64,000 bases of DNA from Robertmurraya dakarensis. GTDB taxonomy: Bacteria > Bacillota > Bacilli > Bacillales > Cytobacillaceae. Location: the NCBI RefSeq assembly GCF_900156875.1, contig NZ_LT707408.1, positions 543,106 through 607,105 of the forward strand. Reading direction: 5' to 3'. Below are positions 36,115 to 44,768 of the stretch, piece by piece. Position numbers and translations under genes: made by a program. The notes under the pieces were generated by a model, which had not been told where the DNA came from, searched no databases, and saw only the letters and a program-made list of their open reading frames with translations. Position 1 is the stretch's first letter. Each line of letters starts with the position of its first letter.

Positions 36115-36576
36115 ATGCATCTGGATGAAAAAATATGGCTTACTTTGAGTTTCGGAATGATTATGATTTTCATGTTTATTACTGGTTATCAAACATTTGC
36201 CTTAGAAATGGGACCGCCTAGTCATAATGAAACAATCGATCCACAAAAGGTTAGTGAGACACCGCCGTTTGACCAGCCTGGCATTAAGAAAATTGGTGAA
36301 AATGAGTACGAAGTGGTTATGACTCTACAAATCTTTAGTTTTGATCCGATGGAAATTGAAGTACCAGCTGGAGCTACTGTTCACTTCACGTTGACTTCAA
36401 AAGACGTTGTTCACGGATTTCAAGTGGCAGACACAAATATAAATGCAATGGTTATGCCAGGACATATTCAAAAGATTACGCAAACATTCGATAAACCTGG
36501 TGAGTATCTAGTGTTATGTAATGAGTATTGTGGTGCTGGTCACCAATTAATGAGTACGACTATTACGGTTAAATAA
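36115..36576 (+). CDS. cbaB: b(o/a)3-type cytochrome c oxidase subunit II
   Basis: 153-residue subunit with one N-terminal anchor helix and an external cupredoxin domain. The binuclear CuA ligands are seen in CNEYCGAGHQLM plus the earlier His of VVHGFQV. It accepts electrons from cytochrome c and passes them to subunit I. ATG 36115 follows GGGGAG by eight bases. Length is typical of the ba3 class, shorter than caa3 subunit II. Confidence 0.93.
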   Translation: MHLDEKIWLTLSFGMIMIFMFITGYQTFALEMGPPSHNETIDPQKVSETPPFDQPGIKKIGENEYEVVMTLQIFSFDPMEIEVPAGATVHFTLTSKDVVHGFQVADTNINAMVMPGHIQKITQTFDKPGEYLVLCNEYCGAGHQLMSTTITVK

Positions 36577-36590
36577 AGGAGGGAAATATA

Positions 36591-38282
36591 GTGGCTATAC
36601 CATATAATAGGAAAACTTCAGCAATCAATGAAAAAACAAATAAAGTGCTTGGTGTCAACCTAGATGATGCTAGAATATCGAAATCATACTTATCTGTTGC
36701 TTTTATCGCATTACTTCTAGGTGGATTATTGGGATTACTACAAGGTTTAAACCGTGCAGGTGTTCTAGAATTGCCTGTATGGCTCAATTATTATCAAGTT
36801 TTAACAGCACATGGTTTACTATTAGTTGTTGTCATGTCAGCCTTTTTGACAATTGGTTATTTTTACGCAGGTCTTTCCCATACGTTAGGAGGTCTTCTCC
36901 CGAAGGTTAGAAAGATCGCTTGGACCGGTTTTTGGATGAAGATTTTCGGCTTTGTACTAGTCGTCATTCCAATCTTAATGAATGAAGCATCTGTTATGTA
37001 TACATTCTATCCGCCAATGGCAGCTCACCCACTGTTTTATTTCGGGCTAGTATTTATTGTTCTAGGTGTCTGGGCGCTTTCAATTGGTGCCTTTATCAAT
37101 GTAGCTCATTGGAGAAAGAACCATAAAGGACAGCATCTTCCAATCCTTGCTTTCTTTGCTACTGGTGTATTTGTTTTATTAGTCGGTGCAACTGCTTTTG
37201 TTGCAGTCGAAGTACTTTTCATGATTATTCCATGGACACTTGGATGGGTAGATACAATCAATGTAATGGTTGCACGCACCCTGTTCTGGGCTTTCGGTCA
37301 TACAGCCGTTAACATTTGGTATTTAACAGCCGTTTCCGCTTGGTATGTCATCATACCTAAAGTGATCGGCGGATTCCGCTGGAATGACTACTTAACTCGT
37401 GTTGTTGTCATTGCCTTAGTTATTATGAACATTACTGGTGGATTCCACCACCAAATTATTGACCCAGGTATTTCATTGCCAATCAAATTTATGCATGTAT
37501 TTATGAGTTTGGCTATCGGTTTCCCATCATTAATGACTGCGTATGCAATGTTTAGAGTATTTGAACGTACAGGCAGAAGAAAAGGCGGAAAAGGAGCACT
37601 AGGCTGGTTTAAAAAACTACCATGGGGCGATGTTCGTTTCTTAGCTCCATTCATCGCTATGGCAGCATTCATTCCTGCTGGTGCTGGTGGTATTGTTCAA
37701 AGTACCAACCAATTAGACCAAGTGGTTCATAATACAATGTGGGTTGTTGGACACTTCCATTTAACACTTGGTATGACGGTAGTAATGACATTCTTCGGAA
37801 TTAGTTACTGGTTAGTTCCTCACTTATCGCAACGAGTATTAACACCGGCCATGAATAAATTAGGTGTTGTTCAAACAGTCATCTGGACAATTGGGATGAT
37901 TATTATGTCTTTCTCAATGCACACTGCAGGGCTATTCGGATCACCTAGAAGAACTTCTTTCACTACGTATGGCGACTTTTCAGCTACATTAGGCTGGGAC
38001 CCATATATGGCTGCAGTAGGGATCGGTGCAACTTTATTATTAATCGCTGTTATCCTGCAAGTGTATGCAGTATTCAATATGATGTTTTTCGCACCAAAAG
38101 GTGAAACAGAATTTCCAATTGCTGAGGTAGAACCAGGCGAAACTCCAACTCCATATATGACAGAACGTTGGGGAGTATGGGTTGTCGTTATGCTAGTCGT
38201 CATTGCGATGGCGTATGTCTTGCCGCTAACTGATATGATTGTAAATGCACCTCCAGGATCACCGCCATTCAAAACTTGGTAA
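36591..38282 (+). CDS. cbaA: b(o/a)3-type cytochrome c oxidase subunit I
   Basis: 563-residue haem-copper oxidase subunit I with about 13 helices. Haem and CuB ligands are recognised in YQVLTAHGLLL (low-spin haem His), FGHTAVNIWYLTAVSAWY (the CuB His with the cross-linked Tyr), GGFHHQIIDPG (the CuB His pair) and VGHFHLTLGM (two haem His). The form is the B-type (ba3/b(o/a)3), which has high oxygen affinity. Start is GTG 36591 after AAAGGAGGG. It reduces O2 to water while pumping protons. Confidence 0.95.
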   Translation: MAIPYNRKTSAINEKTNKVLGVNLDDARISKSYLSVAFIALLLGGLLGLLQGLNRAGVLELPVWLNYYQVLTAHGLLLVVVMSAFLTIGYFYAGLSHTLGGLLPKVRKIAWTGFWMKIFGFVLVVIPILMNEASVMYTFYPPMAAHPLFYFGLVFIVLGVWALSIGAFINVAHWRKNHKGQHLPILAFFATGVFVLLVGATAFVAVEVLFMIIPWTLGWVDTINVMVARTLFWAFGHTAVNIWYLTAVSAWYVIIPKVIGGFRWNDYLTRVVVIALVIMNITGGFHHQIIDPGISLPIKFMHVFMSLAIGFPSLMTAYAMFRVFERTGRRKGGKGALGWFKKLPWGDVRFLAPFIAMAAFIPAGAGGIVQSTNQLDQVVHNTMWVVGHFHLTLGMTVVMTFFGISYWLVPHLSQRVLTPAMNKLGVVQTVIWTIGMIIMSFSMHTAGLFGSPRRTSFTTYGDFSATLGWDPYMAAVGIGATLLLIAVILQVYAVFNMMFFAPKGETEFPIAEVEPGETPTPYMTERWGVWVVVMLVVIAMAYVLPLTDMIVNAPPGSPPFKTW

Positions 38283-38344
38283 ATAGAAAATCGGAAATGA
38301 TCTGGAGGGGGCTAGCTGCTTAAGCTAGACACTTTAAGACAATA

Positions 38345-38376
38345 GAGATAGCACCATTTATGGGCTGTCTCTTTCT
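38345..38376 (+). terminator. Terminator of the oxidase operon
   Basis: 8-bp stem GAGATAGC / GCTGTCTC (one T-G pair), then TTTCTTCTT. Confidence 0.65.
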
Positions 38377-38474
38377 TCTTAATATGAATAATTAGGAACA
38401 TCAAACAACGTGAAAAGAAAATGATTGGTTCTTCTTAGCTTTTAGGTAAGATTAAGATTTGGGAAGTGGTCTCT

Positions 38475-39113
38475 ATGTTTAAAAACCGGCACAATACTAT
38501 AGCTTTAATGGTGGTTATCGTGTTTGGCTGTGTTTTGTTTTTTATAGGAACAGATGGGTTTAAAGCATATACAGCAGAAACCGCAAGAGTAAATGACTTA
38601 ATCGAAAATAAGCCAGCGTTCCCGGATGTCACACTGGAGGACAATAAAGGAAGAAAGTATTCCATCGCTGAGTTTAAGGATAAATATGTGTTCATCACCT
38701 TCCTTTATACAGCATGCGGAACGGTTTGCCCACAGTTGGAATTAAACATGGCGGAAGTGTATGATTCCCTCCCGAGCAAATATATTGGTGAAGACATCGT
38801 TTTCTTGAGTATTAGCTTTGATCCAGAAAGAGATGACCCAGCCACATTGGAAACATATCGAAAAGCTTTTAATGCTGATGGTGAAACATGGCGTATGGCC
38901 AGAATTGTAGACAAGCAGGAATTAGAATCACTGTTGAGTCGATTTGGTGTCATTGTCATACCTGATGGACGGGGAAACTTTACACATAATTCTGCGTTTT
39001 ACTTGGTTGATAAAAATGGCAAACTATTAGAAGTGATGGACTATACGAAAATTGACGAAGCTGCTGAAAAGGTAGAAAGCATTCTTGAGGGGGAGCAGGT
39101 GAGTAAATCATGA
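38475..39113 (+). CDS. SCO1/SenC family copper chaperone
   Basis: 212-residue membrane-anchored thioredoxin-fold protein. After one N-terminal helix (TIALMVVIVFGCVLFFIG) comes the copper site CGTVCP (CxxxC) and the distant His in FTHNSAFYLVD. SCO proteins deliver copper to the CuA centre of cytochrome oxidase, so this is the assembly partner of the oxidase just upstream. ATG 38475 follows GGGAAG by eight bases. The next gene overlaps by four bases. Confidence 0.92.
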   Translation: MFKNRHNTIALMVVIVFGCVLFFIGTDGFKAYTAETARVNDLIENKPAFPDVTLEDNKGRKYSIAEFKDKYVFITFLYTACGTVCPQLELNMAEVYDSLPSKYIGEDIVFLSISFDPERDDPATLETYRKAFNADGETWRMARIVDKQELESLLSRFGVIVIPDGRGNFTHNSAFYLVDKNGKLLEVMDYTKIDEAAEKVESILEGEQVSKS

Positions 39114-39667
39114 CACAATTCATTTATGGTTTGTTGCTATATATTTTCTTAATGCTTCCTCCAGTTGCCGATTTAGTTGAATCGATCATGATTACGCATA
39201 TGCATATGCAAATGCCCTTGCTCGTTATTTCAGGAATGTTAATGGGAGGTATCCTTAAATCTCGCTTTCCACGCTTTTTTGAAAAGTGGAATAGCAATGG
39301 GATTCCAGGAATCACTCTGTTTATGATTATTGTCATCTACTGGACGATCCCTCGAACAATGGACGAAGCATTGACTTTGCAGAGTGTGGAAATCTGGAAG
39401 TTTATCAGTTTGCCGTTCCTAGCTGGAATTCCTTTGAGAGATAGTTGGAAAAAGCTTAGTGAAGCAGGGAAAAATATTATTATTATCATCTTTACCATTA
39501 AGTATTTCGGTATGGGTGCTTTATATATTTGGACACCTGATCAATTATGTAATAACTATTTATTGATTGATCAGCTGACGCTCGGCTGGGGATTTGTTAC
39601 AACGGCTATATGTTTGGTAATTTATTTAGTTTATACCTATACGGTGGATCCTTCAGAGTATGAATAA
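39110..39667 (+). CDS. Membrane protein, probable oxidase assembly partner
   Basis: 185 residues with about five membrane helices; it starts in the ATGA overlap with the SCO gene, so they are co-translated. I do not recognise the family by name. Notable is a Met/His-rich loop, MITHMHMQMP near residue 27, a composition typical of Cu(I) handling, and ERNK-poor helices otherwise. It ends VDPSEYE. From context it probably helps insert copper into the b(o/a)3 oxidase, in the manner of CtaG-like proteins. This is inference. Confidence 0.7.
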   Translation: MTQFIYGLLLYIFLMLPPVADLVESIMITHMHMQMPLLVISGMLMGGILKSRFPRFFEKWNSNGIPGITLFMIIVIYWTIPRTMDEALTLQSVEIWKFISLPFLAGIPLRDSWKKLSEAGKNIIIIIFTIKYFGMGALYIWTPDQLCNNYLLIDQLTLGWGFVTTAICLVIYLVYTYTVDPSEYE

Positions 39668-40048
39668 ATTGAAATAGTTAGAAATACTATACGGCCTTAA
39701 GCAGGAATTCTTAGGGAATTATTGCTACCTTGTTAAACGTCATTTGGGGAGTTATAGGTGTAAGGGGGTTCTTTACGAAGGATCGTTATAAAATTCCACT
39801 ATTTTTTCTATTTTAAGATAGGTTACTAGAAAATGATTGTAAATTCAGAAGAAATATTATATTATGAAGTGTGGATATAGGGATAAATGCCCTAATCTAT
39901 TTCCAATGTTTGAATTGTTTATATTATAAATTGTCATAGTAGGTAATGATTCTCTAGATATGTTAATGCTAGAATTTAAGCCAAAAAAAGTGTAGGTTCC
40001 TACGCTTATTTTGGCTTTTTTATTTTTTGATAAGACGGGAGTGAGAGT
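39668..40048. other. Intergenic region, long leader of the kinase gene
   Basis: 380 bases with no convincing gene; one 21-codon frame (near 39865) lacks a ribosome site. An intrinsic terminator closes the region only 28 bases before the kinase start. The rest could be an untranslated leader or an unannotated small RNA. Confidence 0.4.
39978..40021 (+). terminator. Terminator just upstream of the PAS kinase gene
   Basis: Two-part stem: AAGCCAAAA / TTTTGGCTT outside and AAGTGTAGG / CCTACGCTT inside, followed by TTTTATTTTTT. Strong. Its position suggests attenuation or an upstream small RNA. Confidence 0.85.
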
Positions 40049-41134
40049 ATGCTTGTGGAGATAGATGAATTGAAACGGTTAAATTGTCTGCTGCAAATCT
40101 ATGTTGAAGCTAATATAGATAAGGACTTTTCTATTTTGTCAAACGATGCTGATCCATTTTTTATCATGAATAGGGACGGACAATTGTTTTATGTCAATGA
40201 TACATGCGAAACACTCTTGGAATATTCAAAAAGTGATTTGCTAGATATGAAACTTCAACATCTTTTTGTTAAAGGCGATTTACATAGCACGGGAGTGTTC
40301 TTTTTTGAGAAGGAATCCGAAAAGTTAAATAATTTCGATGCACAAATGATTAGTCATTCAGGAACTCAAATTGATGTCAATGTTACGACCTTTCCTATCC
40401 AATTTAAAGGTGAGATTATCGGAACCTACGTAGTATTAAAAGATATTACGCTGATAAAAAAGGAAAGGCGGCTAATGTCGGAAAAACAGGCGACTGCTGG
40501 GCAGCTGGCAGCAGGAATTGCACATGAAATCCGTAACCCGATTACAGCGATTAAAGGCTTTATACAACTAATCTTAGATGAACAGGAAAGCGAAAGCGTA
40601 TACATAAAAATTATAGAGTCCGAGATTGATCGCATTGAGGAAATTTTAAAAGAATTAATGATTTTGGCAAAACCAACAAGGAAAAAGTTTGAGAGGTTGA
40701 ATATTCGGGTATTATTAGAACAGGTTTTAATGTTAATGGAAACACAAGCACTATTAAATAATATTGAAGTAGAAAGAAAATATCTTCTGAGTGAGGAAGA
40801 TATTCATGGTGATGCTAATCAGTTGAAACAAGTATTTATTAATTACATAAAAAATGCCATTGAAGCGATGCCGTATGGGGGAAAACTTCAAATAGAATGC
40901 GCTTATTATAATAGAAGCTTTGTTAGAATTAAGATAAAAGACCAAGGCTGCGGCATTCCAATAGAAATTATCGACCGAATCGGTGATCCCTTTTTTACGA
41001 CAAAAGAAAATGGAACTGGACTAGGTATGGCGGTTAGTAATCAAATCATACAAGAGCATAAGGGTGAAATGAAGATTAATAGTAATACAGAGGGTACATG
41101 TATTGAAGTGAAGTTACCAATAAGGCTTAAATGA
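40049..41134 (+). CDS. PAS-domain sensor histidine kinase (sporulation-kinase type)
   Basis: 361-residue soluble kinase. A PAS domain spans about residues 30-135 (DPFFIMNRDGQLFYVN). The dimerisation/phosphoacceptor domain has His159 in AAGIAHEIRNPITAIKGFIQ, the wording typical of KinA-KinE phosphorelay kinases. The ATPase domain shows IKNAIEAM (N box), DQGCGIP and GTGLGMAV. No response regulator gene is adjacent, so it is an orphan that may feed Spo0F (inference). GGGAGTGAG precedes the ATG. A terminator lies just upstream of the gene. Confidence 0.92.
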   Translation: MLVEIDELKRLNCLLQIYVEANIDKDFSILSNDADPFFIMNRDGQLFYVNDTCETLLEYSKSDLLDMKLQHLFVKGDLHSTGVFFFEKESEKLNNFDAQMISHSGTQIDVNVTTFPIQFKGEIIGTYVVLKDITLIKKERRLMSEKQATAGQLAAGIAHEIRNPITAIKGFIQLILDEQESESVYIKIIESEIDRIEEILKELMILAKPTRKKFERLNIRVLLEQVLMLMETQALLNNIEVERKYLLSEEDIHGDANQLKQVFINYIKNAIEAMPYGGKLQIECAYYNRSFVRIKIKDQGCGIPIEIIDRIGDPFFTTKENGTGLGMAVSNQIIQEHKGEMKINSNTEGTCIEVKLPIRLK

Positions 41135-41284
41135 TTGCTGTATAGTGTATATTATGTTAAGATAACTTTGTCTAATGTCTTGCAGTCATTGGAAATGAGA
41201 GAATTATATTTTTTATAACTACAAACACAATCATAAATTTGTATGGTAAATGGAAGAAACTATAAATTAGTCGTCTTAGCCGTG

Positions 41285-41317
41285 GCCTAACTTCTTTTCT
41301 AGAGGTTAGGCTTTTTT
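41285..41317 (+). terminator. Terminator between the kinase and the first DUF2294 gene
   Basis: Stem GCCTAAC / GTTAGGC with a 13-base loop and TTTTTTA, 150 bases after the kinase stop and only 20 bases before the next start codon. Confidence 0.85.
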
Positions 41318-41337
41318 ATTGCTAAAAGGAGAGAATT

Positions 41338-42039
41338 ATGAAGCAATTAAGTCAAGAAGATTTGCAGTCTCTTAGCAGCACATTTAGCAAACTGCTTAAA
41401 CGGAGACTGGGAAAAGGTCCAGAAAACTGCAATGTAATGTACAGGGGATCCCAGTTGTACGTCCATATGCGAAACTTTATGACTCCTGCAGAAGAAGTAT
41501 TGGTAAATACTAAAAAAGTTAATCTAGCTGTGCTTTTCCGATCCTCAGTTATTGATACTGTTGTCAAAGAATATATTCCTGAGGCGTCAAGGGTAATAGA
41601 TCATACATTTGATCTTTTTTATCAAGATTGGAATTATCAGTCAAATACCGGAATGCTTCTACTAGAGAATGGCAAAGGAAAGAACGAAAAGAAAATAGAG
41701 GATATGTTTGATGATGGCTTGTATAAGTTAATCGAGGAGATCGGAAGCTATCATCATAAAAGCCCCTCTAGTATCAGGATCGTGAAATACACACAAAATA
41801 TGTGTGCTATCGAAACGAAAGAAGTATTATCACAGCTAGGTCGCCTGGTGTACGAAAAAAACAATATGGATATATTGATCCGACATGAGCAAGAAACGAA
41901 AAAGGGGTATTTAAAGAATAAGAAATTATTCGAAAGAGTGTTTAATCGTTTAATCGATGATATTTTTATCATGTGGGATTATGAAAATGACCGGTGTTAC
42001 CTTATATTTTTATTTATGAAAGAAAACTTAATAAATTAA
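41338..42039 (+). CDS. DUF2294 (MpsC-like) protein with two repeats, copy 1
   Basis: 233 residues containing two DUF2294 units. Unit 1 (residues about 8-112) has SKLLKRRLGKGPENCNV and ends DWNYQSNTGMLLLE; unit 2 (about 120-230) ends MWDYENDRCYLIFLF. The family (PF10057) includes MpsC of Staphylococcus, part of a bicarbonate/ion uptake system, and Bacillus subtilis YbcI; single-unit proteins are more usual. No membrane helices and no mpsA/mpsB genes here. AAAGGAGAG precedes the ATG. It is followed by its paralogue at 42161. Confidence 0.85.
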   Translation: MKQLSQEDLQSLSSTFSKLLKRRLGKGPENCNVMYRGSQLYVHMRNFMTPAEEVLVNTKKVNLAVLFRSSVIDTVVKEYIPEASRVIDHTFDLFYQDWNYQSNTGMLLLENGKGKNEKKIEDMFDDGLYKLIEEIGSYHHKSPSSIRIVKYTQNMCAIETKEVLSQLGRLVYEKNNMDILIRHEQETKKGYLKNKKLFERVFNRLIDDIFIMWDYENDRCYLIFLFMKENLIN

Positions 42040-42042
42040 TGA

Positions 42043-42078
42043 CAAAAAAACATGTTGTCTTAATACAATGTGTTTTTT
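42043..42078 (+). terminator. Terminator between the two DUF2294 genes
   Basis: Stem AACATGTTG / CAATGTGTT (two wobble pairs) extended by seven A-T pairs, then TTTTTTTG. Confidence 0.8.
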
Positions 42079-42160
42079 TGTTTTTTAATATAGAGAACTC
42101 TGTGTATACTAAAATGGAATGCAAGTGGGCTTTTTACCAAAATAAGGAGTACAAAGCTAT

Positions 42161-42841
42161 ATGACAAATCAAAATAAGGAAGAGTATATTAGCAGTTATA
42201 TTAGTAAGTTGTTGAGAAAAAAGTTTGGCAAAGGGCCGCATAATTGTCGAACGACGATTACAAAAAATCATTTAGTTACATATATCCAAGGCTTTTCCAC
42301 ACCTATGGAAGATGTCCTGCGGCAGCAGGGACAAGACAAGTATGTGGACCATGCCAGGACGGTTATTGTTGATCATCTATTGGATGAGATTAAAGGTGTT
42401 ATACAGGTGACGATAGAAACTGAGGTGGAGGAATATTACCATGATTGGAATTTTCCCAATAACTCTGGAATATTGATGTTCGTGTTAGAGGAGGAGGCAG
42501 GGCGTGAGTGCGAAACCAAAGTTGACCGTGAGAGATTGGAATCGGAAGTAGGGCGGATCAGTCTTTTAGTAGAAAAGGTTCCAGAAGAAATTAGAACTCA
42601 CCCTATTTCTGAATCGATCTGTTTAGTTGAGAGAATTGGAATACTAGTGCCGATTGAGAAGGCTTTGTGTGAAAAGGGTTTTAAGAAAGAATTGAGATTT
42701 ACCAAGGATGAGCTGGAAAAAAAGTATTTTCACCGTGATGGCAGATTTGATGAGATTTTTAAGAAGGAAGTGAAGGATATCTTCATTGACTGGAACTTTA
42801 AACAGGATAAGTCGCTGATGGCTTTTATTTTATCCAAATAA
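42161..42841 (+). CDS. DUF2294 (MpsC-like) protein with two repeats, copy 2
   Basis: 226 residues and again two DUF2294 units: unit 1 with ISKLLRKKFGKGPHNCRT and ending HDWNFPNNSGILMFV; unit 2 ending FIDWNFKQDKSLMAFIL. It is clearly a diverged tandem duplicate of the upstream gene but has its own ribosome site (AAGGAG) and is separated by a terminator. The role is unknown. The position between a PAS kinase and a diguanylate cyclase suggests a signalling or stress role, which is inference only. Confidence 0.85.
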   Translation: MTNQNKEEYISSYISKLLRKKFGKGPHNCRTTITKNHLVTYIQGFSTPMEDVLRQQGQDKYVDHARTVIVDHLLDEIKGVIQVTIETEVEEYYHDWNFPNNSGILMFVLEEEAGRECETKVDRERLESEVGRISLLVEKVPEEIRTHPISESICLVERIGILVPIEKALCEKGFKKELRFTKDELEKKYFHRDGRFDEIFKKEVKDIFIDWNFKQDKSLMAFILSK

Positions 42842-42847
42842 AAAAAA

Positions 42848-42866
42848 TCCCCAGTTAGACGGGGGA
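42848..42866 (-). terminator. Terminator of the diguanylate cyclase gene
   Basis: Stem TCCCC / GGGGA with an 9-base loop; the minus strand continues TTTTTTTATTT. Confidence 0.75.
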
Positions 42867-42902
42867 ATGTATATAACCTTTGTGTCGTTAGTGATAACTT
42901 TA

Positions 42903-44489
42903 TTAGGAAAGTTCTTTAAGATCTTCTTTCATGTATTCGAAAACGGTTGTTTTATTTCTGCCAGTGTTCTTTGAGTGATATAGAGCAGAGTCTGCCCTTT
43001 TAATGATGACCTCAGGAAGCTGGTCTTCATTTTGGTAACAAGAAATTCCGATCGAAATGTGGATAGGCTTCCCTGTAGGACTAGGCGTTTCAGCAACTTT
43101 GTTACGCAGCCGTTCGGCCATTGCAATAGCGTCATCTAGATTTTTCCCTTTCAATAAAAACGCAAACTCTTCGCCGCCATATCGGTAACATAGATCTTCG
43201 CCGCGAGATGCCTCTTTCATGAGCAGTGCAAGAAATCTCAACACATCGTCCCCGACCAAATGCCCGTATACATCATTGACTTTTTTAAAATGATCAATAT
43301 CCAACATAAGCAGGGAGAAAGACATTTTTTGTTTTATTAAATAGTTCATTTGCGTATCAAAAGCCCGCCGGTTAGCTAACCCTGTCAGTCCATCATATGA
43401 TATCTGCTTATTTAATAATTGAAAATGCTCTAGTATATGCTGATAAAGCTGACGGACTTCATAGATACTTGATTTAATATCTAGCTTCTCTATTGAAGTA
43501 TTTTGCTGATTATTTTGTATCGCTTTTTCCGAAAACCTAGCAAGACGAGTAATTGGCTGTGAAAGATGATTGGCAAATAATCCTGAGAGTAATAAAATAA
43601 TCAACAATAACGGAAGAGAGCGAATAATCATGTCTTTAGTCAAGTTGTGAAGCGGCTCTTCCATAACCGCCGTAGGTGTTTGCGCGATTATCCCCCAGCC
43701 TGTTTCTTCTACATACGCATATCCAGAAAAATATTCGATGCCTCTGCTATTGATGATTTGTGCAGCTCCATTTTTTCCTCCCATAACATTCTGCACAAGA
43801 GGATGGTCAGCAATAGATTCATTGATCCGGCTTGGGTCTGGGTGATAAATGATGCTGCCTAATCGGTCCACAACAATTACAGATGATTGACTTTTTAATT
43901 CATGGCTGTTAAGGATTTCTCTGAGAGAGTTATTGCTTTCAAGATAAATCGTTCCGTCGACTACCCCTTTATAATTGCCATGTTGATCAAATATAGGATG
44001 CGAGATGAGGACCACAAGATTACCAGTTTGCGCGAGATAAGGGTCCGAAATAAAGGGTTCCTTATTATTTAATGCTTGTTTCATTAAGTTTGTGGTAATT
44101 TTTGTGCCAGGTTTGACACTGCCTTGATTGCTCGGCAATGCTTGGGGGCTGATGAGTTGAACGACTCCGTTTTCATCTGTTGTGAAAAGCGAATTATAGT
44201 AGCCGCTCGAACCTGATTTCCAGTCATCTAAATCAGATTGGGTAAATTCTTTATTCCCTATGATCGTGGCTAAAGTGCTTAGATTTTGCTGCATATTATT
44301 AAGCAAGTCATTTGTACTTATCGAAATTTTGGTGGCATAGCGGAAGTTATTTTCTAGATGGTTTTCAGTTAAGTTAACCCGAAGTGCATGCGTGGACAGG
44401 TATAAGTTGATAATAGTCGTACTTCCTACTGTAAATATTACTAGAAGACTTATTGCGAATTTAAGTTTTATCCCCTTCTTAATAAACAT
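42903..44489 (-). CDS. Diguanylate cyclase with extracellular dCache sensor
   Basis: 528 residues. A first membrane helix (FAISLLVIFTVGSTTIINLYL) and a second near residue 290 (SLPLLLIILLLSGLF) enclose an extracytoplasmic dCache-type sensor of about 250 residues. A HAMP-like linker (NHLSQPITRLARFSE) leads to a GGDEF domain with DGLTGLANRRAF and the active-site loop RYGGEEFAFLL, so it should be catalytically active and make c-di-GMP. No EAL domain. ATG 44489 with AAAGAAGTG is preferred to ATG 44516. It could supply the ligand of the riboswitch at 13325. Confidence 0.93.
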   Translation of the reverse strand: MFIKKGIKLKFAISLLVIFTVGSTTIINLYLSTHALRVNLTENHLENNFRYATKISISTNDLLNNMQQNLSTLATIIGNKEFTQSDLDDWKSGSSGYYNSLFTTDENGVVQLISPQALPSNQGSVKPGTKITTNLMKQALNNKEPFISDPYLAQTGNLVVLISHPIFDQHGNYKGVVDGTIYLESNNSLREILNSHELKSQSSVIVVDRLGSIIYHPDPSRINESIADHPLVQNVMGGKNGAAQIINSRGIEYFSGYAYVEETGWGIIAQTPTAVMEEPLHNLTKDMIIRSLPLLLIILLLSGLFANHLSQPITRLARFSEKAIQNNQQNTSIEKLDIKSSIYEVRQLYQHILEHFQLLNKQISYDGLTGLANRRAFDTQMNYLIKQKMSFSLLMLDIDHFKKVNDVYGHLVGDDVLRFLALLMKEASRGEDLCYRYGGEEFAFLLKGKNLDDAIAMAERLRNKVAETPSPTGKPIHISIGISCYQNEDQLPEVIIKRADSALYHSKNTGRNKTTVFEYMKEDLKELS

Positions 44490-44768
44490 GATATCGCACT
44501 TCTTTCTATTATCCATATTATAGTTCTATTTTACCAGATGCAACTTCTGTGAATTAGTAAAAAATCCCTAACATTTTATCGATTTATTGAACCTTTTTGA
44601 AAAATGAAGAGAATCGAGAGTGGCACATATTGAAAAATCAGACGTTCATCATGTGTTATAATATTTGTTTGTAGGTTTATAAGAGAAAGTGAAGAAAGAT
44701 AGAAGTGATAGTTGATGAGCATTTTTCAACATGCTTTTATCGAAATTCAGCAAGAAGGAGCAGTAAAA

